NCBI GenBank assembly: GCA_964473155.1 | Contig: CAYYNT010000050.1 | Span: 1 to 33,876, forward strand | Length of the DNA stretch: 33,876 bases | Source of the DNA: JAJFUG01 sp964473155 | Lineage (GTDB): Bacteria; Gemmatimonadota; Glassbacteria; GWA2-58-10 | Direction of reading: 5' to 3' | Shown here: in pieces, positions 8,292-14,724 of the stretch | Position numbering within the stretch: position 1 is the stretch's first letter | Layout: each line of letters starts with the position of its first letter | Translations under genes and position numbers: made by a program | The notes under the pieces: model-generated | Told to the model about the DNA's origin: nothing | Databases searched by the model: none | What the model saw: the letters and a program-made list of their open reading frames with translations, nothing else

Positions 8292-9631
8292 TCTTCTCCC
8301 CCTTCAGAGGGAACTGCTTTTTCGCAACGCGCAAATTGCCCACTTAACAATAACCGCGGCACTCCTCCGAATCTACCCTGCAAGTACATTTTCCTGATAT
8401 CTTTGTCAAATCTTACTTTGTAGTCTGACAAAGCTAACAAGGAAGAGGCACCATCAAGGTCTCTTTCCAGAACCCACATTTCATCGCGGCGCAGGAAATC
8501 TTGGTCCATCTGCATGACATCGTGTGTAGTAAAAAGCAGTTGAGACCTGCTCTCTGGAGAACACGACGCCAGATAGACTTCAATAAGCCTACGGACAAGA
8601 ATGGTATGCAGACTACGGTCTATTTCGTCAATAAAGAAAACGCCTTTGGAATCTTTGCTGGATAAATATAGAAAGGCTGGCAACAAATCAATAATCCTAT
8701 TTGAACCATCTGATTCCTGATTAATCTCAAACTGTATTTCACTTCCATCAGTCCGTTTGTGAAAGGCTACTAATTTTGTTACTACAAGTTCACCATTCTT
8801 TCGAGTGACAATGTACCGGTTACGAGAGAAAGGAGGCATACTAATTGTCTGGCCTTCCTTTAATTCCTTATCCAAAACTTGCAAGGCTTTTTCCGGTAAA
8901 TCAGAGTTCTGCAATTTAATCTCTTCCCCTCCAAGATGAGCTATTCCTGTATCCAATCGCGCCAGATTTGCATTCATAAATGGGGAAAGAGGGTTACTAT
9001 CTTGGATGAATTGCTCGAACGGACCGAAGCGATCATCTGGACCAATTGGAAGCAAAGAGTTATCAAACCAGTTATATACAGGTTTAAAGATATCGATTTT
9101 CTGGTTAACAGAATTAGTTAAGAAAAGCTGATTGTCTCGAGTGCCTTTGAATGCGTATTTTAGGGGTTCATTATCTGTAAATTTATTAGAAAAAACCGCA
9201 TCCGATCCTTCGCGGACGTAGAGAAGTTCTTCACGAGTGCTTGATATCATCAATAATTTTTCTTTAATTATCCTGTCTCGTGTCAACTCAAAATAGAAGT
9301 CATAAATAATGTCATCTATCAAGAATTCAAACTTAAAACTGGATTTTTTTTCATTATAAGCAGAGTCAAGCCGAAAAGGTTTTACTCCTGTCAAACTATT
9401 TAAGTTTGTTCCTTTTGTCACAAGCTGTTTTGAAAAGCTTAATGCTTTAAATAAATTTGTTTTTCCTGATGCATTGCCTCCAAAAAGCGCCGCAATGGGA
9501 AGTATTCTCAAGGGATATTTCCCAACTCTTGGGATTCTCTCTCCATGCTGTTTTTCCCTGCTTGCCACCATCGAAAAAGTTACTTTATCCCGGAACGACA
9601 TCCAGTTTTCTACTTCAAACGAAATAAGCAT
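8288..9631 (-). CDS. rloA: AAA/ABC-like ATPase (RloA / AbiLi-type), first gene of defence cassette
   Basis: This is a 447-residue ATP-binding protein of the SMC/ABC-related AAA_15/AAA_21 class. Walker A is GGNASGKT at 51-58. A weak signature region (SDGSNRIIDLLPA) lies near 307-319. Walker B is VFFIDEID at 331-338, and the switch histidine is in LLFTTHD (His370). The long middle part (about 100-300) replaces the coiled coil. Such ATPases are the sensor/regulator partners of RloB. The start follows a strong GGGAGGG site. The gene contains an A8 run in its coding strand (9354-9361). It is first in the two-gene operon, convergent or collinear with nothing metabolic, and of low GC, which suggests transfer. 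Confidence 0.88.
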   Translation of the reverse strand: MLISFEVENWMSFRDKVTFSMVASREKQHGERIPRVGKYPLRILPIAALFGGNASGKTNLFKALSFSKQLVTKGTNLNSLTGVKPFRLDSAYNEKKSSFKFEFLIDDIIYDFYFELTRDRIIKEKLLMISSTREELLYVREGSDAVFSNKFTDNEPLKYAFKGTRDNQLFLTNSVNQKIDIFKPVYNWFDNSLLPIGPDDRFGPFEQFIQDSNPLSPFMNANLARLDTGIAHLGGEEIKLQNSDLPEKALQVLDKELKEGQTISMPPFSRNRYIVTRKNGELVVTKLVAFHKRTDGSEIQFEINQESDGSNRIIDLLPAFLYLSSKDSKGVFFIDEIDRSLHTILVRRLIEVYLASCSPESRSQLLFTTHDVMQMDQDFLRRDEMWVLERDLDGASSLLALSDYKVRFDKDIRKMYLQGRFGGVPRLLLSGQFARCEKAVPSEGGEE

Positions 9632-9650
9632 AATCCCTCCCAGGAGAAAT
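9632..9650 (-). promoter_or_regulatory. Strong ribosome binding site of the ATPase gene
   Basis: On the minus strand CTCCTGGGAGGGATT precedes the ATG. The GGGAGGG lies four bases from the start and fixes the initiation codon. Confidence 0.6.
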
Positions 9651-9669
9651 AATCACATTAGATAGCCTT

Positions 9670-9698
9670 ATATTAAAGCCGTCAGAGTAAAAATGCAA
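9670..9698 (-). promoter_or_regulatory. Candidate sigma-70-type promoter of the RloA/RloB cassette
   Basis: On the minus strand TTGCAT (9698-9693) is followed after 17 bases by TAATAT (9675-9670), about 40 bases before the ATPase start. The match is moderate (three of six and four of six). The AT-rich setting makes chance matches likely, so this is only a candidate. Confidence 0.35.
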
Positions 9699-9721
9699 GT
9701 TATCGAGTGAAAATATCACAT

Positions 9722-9757
9722 AAAAAAGGGGAGCGCCCGTACAGGCATTCCCCTTTT
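9722..9757 (-). terminator. Rho-independent terminator of tex
   Basis: Read on the minus strand, AAAAGGGGA and TCCCCTTTT form the outer stem around an inner GCC/GGC pairing. The 3' arm runs into a T6 tract. It starts about 20 bases after the tex stop codon, so it ends the tex transcript and insulates the defence cassette promoter next to it. Confidence 0.8.
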
Positions 9758-9775
9758 AAGCAGCATTCTTGCTCC

Positions 9776-12067
9776 TTACTTCTTCTTTCCCCCGCCCCAT
9801 TTGGCCTTGAGAGCCTCCAGCGAGGCGTTCATGTCCGGCTTTTTCTCCAGCCTCGGTTTCGGTGGCTGCTGCGGGCGCGCCCCGGCTGCCGCGGCCTGGT
9901 CCGGGGCCTTTTTCATGGTCAGGGCGATACGCTGGCGCGTCAGGTCCACCTCCACCACCGTGACTGTCACCCGCTGGCCAACCTTGACCACCTCGGCTGG
10001 GTCCTTCACAAAGCGGTCGGCGAGTTGGCTCACGTGCACCAGACCGTCCTGGTGCACCCCCACATCCACGAACGCACCGAACGCGGTGACATTGGTCACT
10101 ATCCCCGGCAGACGCATCCCGGCGCGCAGGTCCTCCAGCTTTTCCACTCCCTCGGCGAAACTGAACGCCTCGAACTGCTTGCGCGGGTCGCGCCCCGGCT
10201 TTTGCAGCTCCTGCAGGATGTCGTTGAGGGTGGGGAGGCCCACCTCGCCGCTCGTGTACTTTTCCAGCCTGATCCGCGCGCGCAGTTCATCGTTTTGCAG
10301 CAGGTCCGGCACGCTACAGCCCAGGTCCCGCGCCATGGCGTCCACGATATGGTAGCTTTCCGGGTGCACGGCGCTGGCGTCCAGCGGGTTGTCGCCGCCC
10401 AGGATACGGAGAAACCCGGCCGCCTGCTCGAAGGCTTTCGGCCCTAACATCGGGACATCCATCAGCTCCCGGCGGCTCCTGAACGGCCCGTTGGCATCCC
10501 GGTGCGCCACGATATTCCCGGCCAGCTTCGGCCCCAGGCCCGAGACATAGGTCAGGAGCTGACGGCTGGCGGTGTTCAGTTCCACGCCCACGCTGTTCAC
10601 GCAGCTAACCACCACGTCATCCAGGCCCCGTTTCAGCTCCCCCTGGTCCACATCGTGCTGGTACTGGCCCACGCCGATACTCTTGGGGTCTATCTTGACC
10701 AACTCGGCCAGCGGGTCCATCAGGCGGCGGCCGATCGAGACCGCCCCACGCACGGTGACATCGTGGTCCGGGAATTCATCTCGCGCCGTCTCCGAGGCCG
10801 AGTAGACCGAGGCCCCGCTCTCGTTGACCATGATAATGGTTGGCTTGCCCGGAAGGTCCAGGCCGCGGCAGAAAGACTCGGTCTCGCGCCCGGCGGTGCC
10901 GTTGCCCACGGCGATCAGCTCCACCCTGAATTTCCCGCACAGCTTGACAACTGTCTCAGCCGCGGCGCGCGCCGCCCCCTCGCCTGTGTGCGGGTAGACC
11001 GTGTCGTTGTGCAGCAGCCGTCCCTGACGGTCCAGCACCACCACCTTGCAGCCGGTGCGGAAGCCGGGGTCCAGCGCCAGCACGGTTTTCTGTCCGGCGG
11101 GCGAGGCAAGGAGAAGCTCGCGCAGGTTGGCCGCGAACACCCGGATCGCCTCGGTGTCCGCGATTTTCTTGGTCTCCAGGCGCACCTCGGTCTCCATCGA
11201 CGGGGCAAGCAGCCGCTTGAACGAGTCGTGCACGGCCTCGCGCACCTGAACGGCCGCGGCGTTATGCGCCTTGACAAACAGGCTGTCCAGAAGGTCCAGC
11301 GCGGGTTCCTCCGGCACGGCGACGCGCAGGGTCAGGAACAGCTCCTTCTCACCCCGGCGCATGGCCAGCACGCGGTGGCTTGGCGCGGCGGAGACTTTCT
11401 CCTCCCACTCGAAGTAATCGCGATATTTGGCGCCCTCGGTCTCCTTGCCGGGAATCACCCGCGAGCGGAAAAGCCCGTCCGTATGGAACAGCTCGCGCAT
11501 GGCCCGCCGGGCCGGCTCGTTCTCGTTGACCCACTCGGCGATGATGTCGCGCGCGCCGGCCAGGGCCGCCGCGGCATCCGGCACCTCTTTCTCCGGATCG
11601 ACATACTTTTCCGCCTCGGCCAGCGGGTCGATGTCCCCCTGCTCGAAGACCAGCACGGCCAGCGGCTCCAGGCCGCGCTCGCGGGCGATTGTGGCTCGCG
11701 TGCGGCGCTTTGGCTTGAACGGGAGGTAGATATCCTCCAACTCGGTCATGGTCTCTGCCGCGTCGATACGGGCCTTGAGCTCATCGGTCAGAAGGTTGCG
11801 TTCTTCCAGTGACTTCAATATCGCGGCGCGGCGCTTGTCCAGCTCCTCGAGCTGTTCCAGACGGTCGCGCACGGCGGTTATCTGCACCTCGTCCAGCTCG
11901 CCGGTCGCCTCCTTGCGGTAGCGGGCGATGAACGGCACCGTGCCGCCCTCGGCCAGGAGCTGCGCCGCCGCCTCCACCTGACGGGGGCGGATTCCCAGCT
12001 CGGCGGCTATCTTGATAAAATACCGGTCTTCGATTTTTTCCTCCTTGCTGTTCAAAGCTGCTTTCAC
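9776..12067 (-). CDS. tex: Tex-family S1 RNA-binding transcription accessory protein
   Basis: The protein is collinear with Tex (YhgF). It has the N-terminal helical region with AEGGTVPFIARYRKEATGELD, a central YqgF/RNase-H-like domain beginning TVLALDPGFRTGCKVVVLD, the KSIGVGQYQHDVDQ segment, helix-hairpin-helix motifs (LLTYVSGLGPKLAGNIV), and a C-terminal S1 domain (GIVTNVTAFGAFVDVG...LVHVSQLADRF). A short Lys-rich tail follows. Tex is a cytoplasmic nucleic-acid-binding factor linked to transcription, translation and stress tolerance. The start is uncertain. An ATG at 12148 would add a non-conserved stretch. I give the GTG at 12067, but AAGGAGG sits five bases before an ATC codon at 12034-12032, which matches the usual Tex start better. 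A terminator follows at 9722-9757. Confidence 0.93.
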   Translation of the reverse strand: MKAALNSKEEKIEDRYFIKIAAELGIRPRQVEAAAQLLAEGGTVPFIARYRKEATGELDEVQITAVRDRLEQLEELDKRRAAILKSLEERNLLTDELKARIDAAETMTELEDIYLPFKPKRRTRATIARERGLEPLAVLVFEQGDIDPLAEAEKYVDPEKEVPDAAAALAGARDIIAEWVNENEPARRAMRELFHTDGLFRSRVIPGKETEGAKYRDYFEWEEKVSAAPSHRVLAMRRGEKELFLTLRVAVPEEPALDLLDSLFVKAHNAAAVQVREAVHDSFKRLLAPSMETEVRLETKKIADTEAIRVFAANLRELLLASPAGQKTVLALDPGFRTGCKVVVLDRQGRLLHNDTVYPHTGEGAARAAAETVVKLCGKFRVELIAVGNGTAGRETESFCRGLDLPGKPTIIMVNESGASVYSASETARDEFPDHDVTVRGAVSIGRRLMDPLAELVKIDPKSIGVGQYQHDVDQGELKRGLDDVVVSCVNSVGVELNTASRQLLTYVSGLGPKLAGNIVAHRDANGPFRSRRELMDVPMLGPKAFEQAAGFLRILGGDNPLDASAVHPESYHIVDAMARDLGCSVPDLLQNDELRARIRLEKYTSGEVGLPTLNDILQELQKPGRDPRKQFEAFSFAEGVEKLEDLRAGMRLPGIVTNVTAFGAFVDVGVHQDGLVHVSQLADRFVKDPAEVVKVGQRVTVTVVEVDLTRQRIALTMKKAPDQAAAAGARPQQPPKPRLEKKPDMNASLEALKAKWGGGKKK

Positions 12068-12154
12068 ACTGCCCCGTGGAACGCGACTTATATATCCCGC
12101 CGGGGCCGTCTTGTCAAGGCCGGGACTCCGGTAGAGCACCCCCGGCATTCTGTC

Positions 12155-12182
12155 TTGACCTTATGCCGTATGTTTATATCTT
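12155..12182 (+). promoter_or_regulatory. Candidate promoter of the Gfo/Idh/MocA gene
   Basis: TTGACC (12155-12160) is followed after 16 bases by TATCTT (12177-12182), about 75 bases before the ATG, in the divergent gap between tex and the oxidoreductase. Suboptimal spacing and -10 make it tentative. Confidence 0.35.
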
Positions 12183-12256
12183 TAGGCCGGGCCGAAAAAT
12201 GTCTAATTGGTTTTTAATTGAAACTAAACTTCAAGCCATAACGAACGGGGATCAGA

Positions 12257-13324
12257 ATGAAAACACCCATCCGAGCCGGTATCGTGGGGACCGGGTTCGC
12301 CGCCGAGCTTCACGCGGACGCCCTGGCGCGCTGCCGTGACGCCAGTCTGACAATGGCCTGCGGCATCGAGGGCCTGGACAAGTTCTGCGGCAAATGGGGC
12401 GTCGCCAGGCGCACCGCCGATTTCAAGGAACTGTGCAATGATCCCGAGGTTGACGTGGTGATTGTCTGCACCCCGACTTTCGTGCACCGCCCGGTGGTCG
12501 AGGCGGCGGCGGCGGCGGGCAAGCAGATAATCTGCGAGAAACCCCTGGCCACCACGCTGGAGGACGCCCGGGCCATGGTCGCCGCGGCGAAGAAAGCCGG
12601 GGTGCGCCTGATGTACGCCGAGGACTGGTGTTTCGCCCCGATCCTCAAGCGGGTGGAGGAGATAGTGGCCGAGGGCGCCCTGGGCGAAATCCTGTACGTG
12701 AAAGCCAAGGAGACGCACTCGGGCAGCCACAGTCCGTTCGCCAAGCAGATACGCTACTGCGGCGGCGGGGCGCTGTTCCATATCGGTTGCCACCCGATCA
12801 ACTGGGTCCGTCACCTGGTGGGGCGCGAGGTGCTGGAGGTGGTGGGCAAGACCTCGGGCGGAGGAGCGAACAACATGCTGCACAAGGACGTGGAGGGCGA
12901 GGACTGGGGCGTGGCGATCTTCACTTTCGAGGGCGGAGCGCAGGGCTTTGTCGAGGGCAACTATATCACCCTGGGCGGCATGGACGACACTGTGGAAATC
13001 TACGGGAGCAAGGGCGCGCTGAAAGTCGACCTGACCCTGGGCAGCCCGATACACGTGTTCAGCCGGGTGGGCTACAAGTACTCGGTGGAGAAGGCCGACA
13101 ACCAGTTGGGCTGGACCCGCCCGGCGGTGGATGAGTTGTGGCAGCTTGGCTATCCGCCCGAGATAGAGTATTTTATCGGCTGCGTGCGGGATGACACGGA
13201 GCCGATGATAGGCGTGCGGGGCGAGGACGGCCTGGCCTCGATGGAGGTGGCGTTCGCCGCCTACCAGTCCGTGCGCGAGGGCCGCACGGTGAGGATGAAG
13301 GAGTTCCGGGCCTCCGTAAAATAA
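12257..13324 (+). CDS. Cytoplasmic Gfo/Idh/MocA-family oxidoreductase
   Basis: The 355-residue protein begins directly with the Rossmann glycine motif (AGIVGTGFAAELH, about 7-19) and has no signal peptide. The family motif CEKPLATT lies at 93-100, and the substrate domain follows with GGGALFHIGCHPINW (about 171-185), where the HIGCH histidines are typical of the catalytic site. NAD(P)-dependent sugar or inositol dehydrogenation is the family role; the precise substrate is unknown. It is monocistronic, divergent from tex and followed by a clear terminator. A weak GGGGA lies just upstream of the ATG. Its sequence differs clearly from the two Tat-exported paralogues in this window. Confidence 0.88.
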   Translation: MKTPIRAGIVGTGFAAELHADALARCRDASLTMACGIEGLDKFCGKWGVARRTADFKELCNDPEVDVVIVCTPTFVHRPVVEAAAAAGKQIICEKPLATTLEDARAMVAAAKKAGVRLMYAEDWCFAPILKRVEEIVAEGALGEILYVKAKETHSGSHSPFAKQIRYCGGGALFHIGCHPINWVRHLVGREVLEVVGKTSGGGANNMLHKDVEGEDWGVAIFTFEGGAQGFVEGNYITLGGMDDTVEIYGSKGALKVDLTLGSPIHVFSRVGYKYSVEKADNQLGWTRPAVDELWQLGYPPEIEYFIGCVRDDTEPMIGVRGEDGLASMEVAFAAYQSVREGRTVRMKEFRASVK

Positions 13325-13350
13325 ACAGGCCTCGGTTGCAGAAAGACTGA

Positions 13351-13393
13351 AAAGGCCGCTTCCGGGATTACGCCGGGGCGGCCTTTGTTATTG
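13351..13393 (+). terminator. Rho-independent terminator after the oxidoreductase
   Basis: AAAGGCCGC (13351-13359) pairs exactly with GCGGCCTTT (13378-13386) around an inner CCGG/CCGG pairing. A T-rich GTTATTGTT tail follows. It lies 27 bases after the stop codon. Confidence 0.8.
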
Positions 13394-13468
13394 TTAATGA
13401 TTGAGTTGAAATATTTTCCCATGATAATCGTGGCAAAAATAAAAAATAAAAATAAATGACGTAGAGCC

Positions 13469-13497
13469 TTGACAAATATAATGGGGGGGGATAGAAT
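13469..13497 (+). promoter_or_regulatory. Near-consensus sigma-70 promoter with G8 tract in the spacer
   Basis: TTGACA (13469-13474) is a perfect -35. After exactly 17 bases comes TAGAAT (13492-13497), five of six matches to the -10. Eight consecutive Gs (13483-13490) occupy the spacer, in otherwise AT-rich DNA. Changes in tract length would move the spacer away from 17. The next gene downstream on this strand is the lipoprotein at 13749. A perfect TATAAT also occurs at 13477-13482 but lacks a matching -35. Confidence 0.65.
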
Positions 13498-13659
13498 TAA
13501 TAAGAACATAATTGATTTGCGTTGCAATTTGGAGTAACTAATTAATAGTCCATAACGTTTCATTCCGCAATATTTATTTTTACGTTTAGATTATTTTGCC
13601 GAAATTTCCCACGGGACGGCAAGTAAAAACATAGTCCCACAAACTGACAATCTTCATAA

Positions 13660-13752
13660 ATGAGAGGGAATTATGGTTACTTAATCGCCTCGAAATCTGT
13701 TTTAGAATATTGGCCACTGACAAGAGTTTTATTTCAAAGGGAGGAAAAATGA
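13660..13752 (+). CDS. Possible 30-residue leader peptide overlapping the lipoprotein start
   Basis: An ATG at 13660 opens a 30-codon frame whose TGA overlaps the lipoprotein ATG as ATGA, the arrangement typical of translational coupling. It begins MRGNYGYLIASK and ends FQREEK. No ribosome site precedes its ATG, and a frame of this length can occur by chance, so it may be nothing. Confidence 0.2.
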   Translation: MRGNYGYLIASKSVLEYWPLTRVLFQREEK

Positions 13753-14516
13753 GAAACATTATTATCATTTGTATCGGGTTGTTTTTTATGGTAATATTGT
13801 ATATAAGTTGCCAGGACAAAAACGCTGAGATTGTGACAAATCCAGAATTGTCTTCCGCGAATAACGGCGTGGAAAGGTTGAAGATAACGATTAGAACAAA
13901 CGATTCCGAATTAAAGACAATTTATTTGCAGGCTATAGAATGGAATGGTATAGAGAATATAGCCAGCGATAAATTCTATAAAATTCCGGATGAGAAAAAG
14001 GAATCCTTTGAAGCTAAACTTGAAAAACAGAGAGGAGGCAAGGTTAAAGTTGATAAAGCGAAGAACTCCTCTACTGAACTGGCGGAATTTGCTCATGGTA
14101 CAGGATTATCTGCATCTGCCTATTCACAATGCTCGAGCAGCAGTAGTTGGGGAACTTGTCAAACGACAGCAGATAGCTATTATTATAGCACGAAACAGCA
14201 TGATCATAGTTATTGGGGTGGTGGTTATAGTTACTTCTATTCTCACACTGATAATTTTTCAGACTGGAGTGATATTGTTACTGAATTTAATAGTGGCGCT
14301 TCATTCATGCATTGCTCAGCCAGTGTTGTAAGGGATGATTATGTTTATAAGCTTAACAGTCCGGGAACCCTTACATTGCTTGCAAGAGCGACTTTACCAC
14401 ATATACCAGGAGATTCAGTTGGTCTGGTAGCGTGTCCTCCATTTTGCCCGCCAACAGATAATACTTGGCAAACGCTTGCGGGTGATGAAGCAGTGGCCTC
14501 GCATTATTGCGATTAG
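13749..14516 (+). CDS. Orphan secreted lipoprotein, Cys-rich, function unknown
   Basis: I do not recognise this 255-residue protein. It opens with a lipoprotein signal (MRNIIIICIGLFFMVILYISC), with the acylated Cys at 21. The part to about 115 is charged and ordinary. Residues about 118-165 are rich in Ser, Tyr, Trp and His (CSSSSSWGTC, SYYYSTKQHDHSYWGGGYSY). The C-terminal part ends with ACPPFCPPTDNT and ASHYCD. The non-lipobox cysteines past residue 120 suggest extracellular disulfides. The start is fixed by GGGAGG five bases before the ATG. The gene is AT-rich like the downstream M6 protease on the same strand, and the two may have arrived together. A link to the protease is only inferred from adjacency. 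Confidence 0.75.
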   Translation: MRNIIIICIGLFFMVILYISCQDKNAEIVTNPELSSANNGVERLKITIRTNDSELKTIYLQAIEWNGIENIASDKFYKIPDEKKESFEAKLEKQRGGKVKVDKAKNSSTELAEFAHGTGLSASAYSQCSSSSSWGTCQTTADSYYYSTKQHDHSYWGGGYSYFYSHTDNFSDWSDIVTEFNSGASFMHCSASVVRDDYVYKLNSPGTLTLLARATLPHIPGDSVGLVACPPFCPPTDNTWQTLAGDEAVASHYCD

Positions 14517-14629
14517 AAGATATCGTTTATCTGAGGCTGCTGTAATTTTCGGAAATGACGAATTTGATTGTGAGTCTACGGAGCAAGTTAAACTTAATTT
14601 TCTGTCGTTTTATGAATCTAAAGCCTTTT

Positions 14630-14664
14630 AACCGCCCGATTTTCTTTTGATTGTTTGGGCGGTT
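14630..14664. other. Inverted repeat between lipoprotein and protease genes
   Basis: AACCGCCC (14630-14637) pairs exactly with GGGCGGTT (14657-14664) over a 19-base T-rich loop. There is no T tract after either arm, so it is not a textbook terminator, though it is the only stable hairpin in the 208-base gap and may end or attenuate the lipoprotein transcript. Confidence 0.4.
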
Positions 14665-14724
14665 GAAAAGCTTTGTATATAAATTAGTTATGAAATAGAA
14701 CCCTTTGAGGATTGGACACCAAGA

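Larger units (their letters stand above)
13325..13748. other. AT-rich intergenic region with terminator, promoter and long leader
   Basis: This 424-base stretch marks the switch from GC-rich backbone to the AT-rich island. It holds the terminator at 13351-13393, a near-consensus promoter with a G8 spacer at 13469-13497, and a leader of about 245 bases before the lipoprotein gene. No stable folded leader structure is obvious to me. A short reading frame at 13660-13752 overlaps the lipoprotein start. Confidence 0.6.

Noticed and set aside
10502..11812. Long open frame on the plus strand opposite tex
   Set aside because: A GC-rich shadow of the tex coding strand: no ribosome site, no recognisable domain, low-complexity composition.
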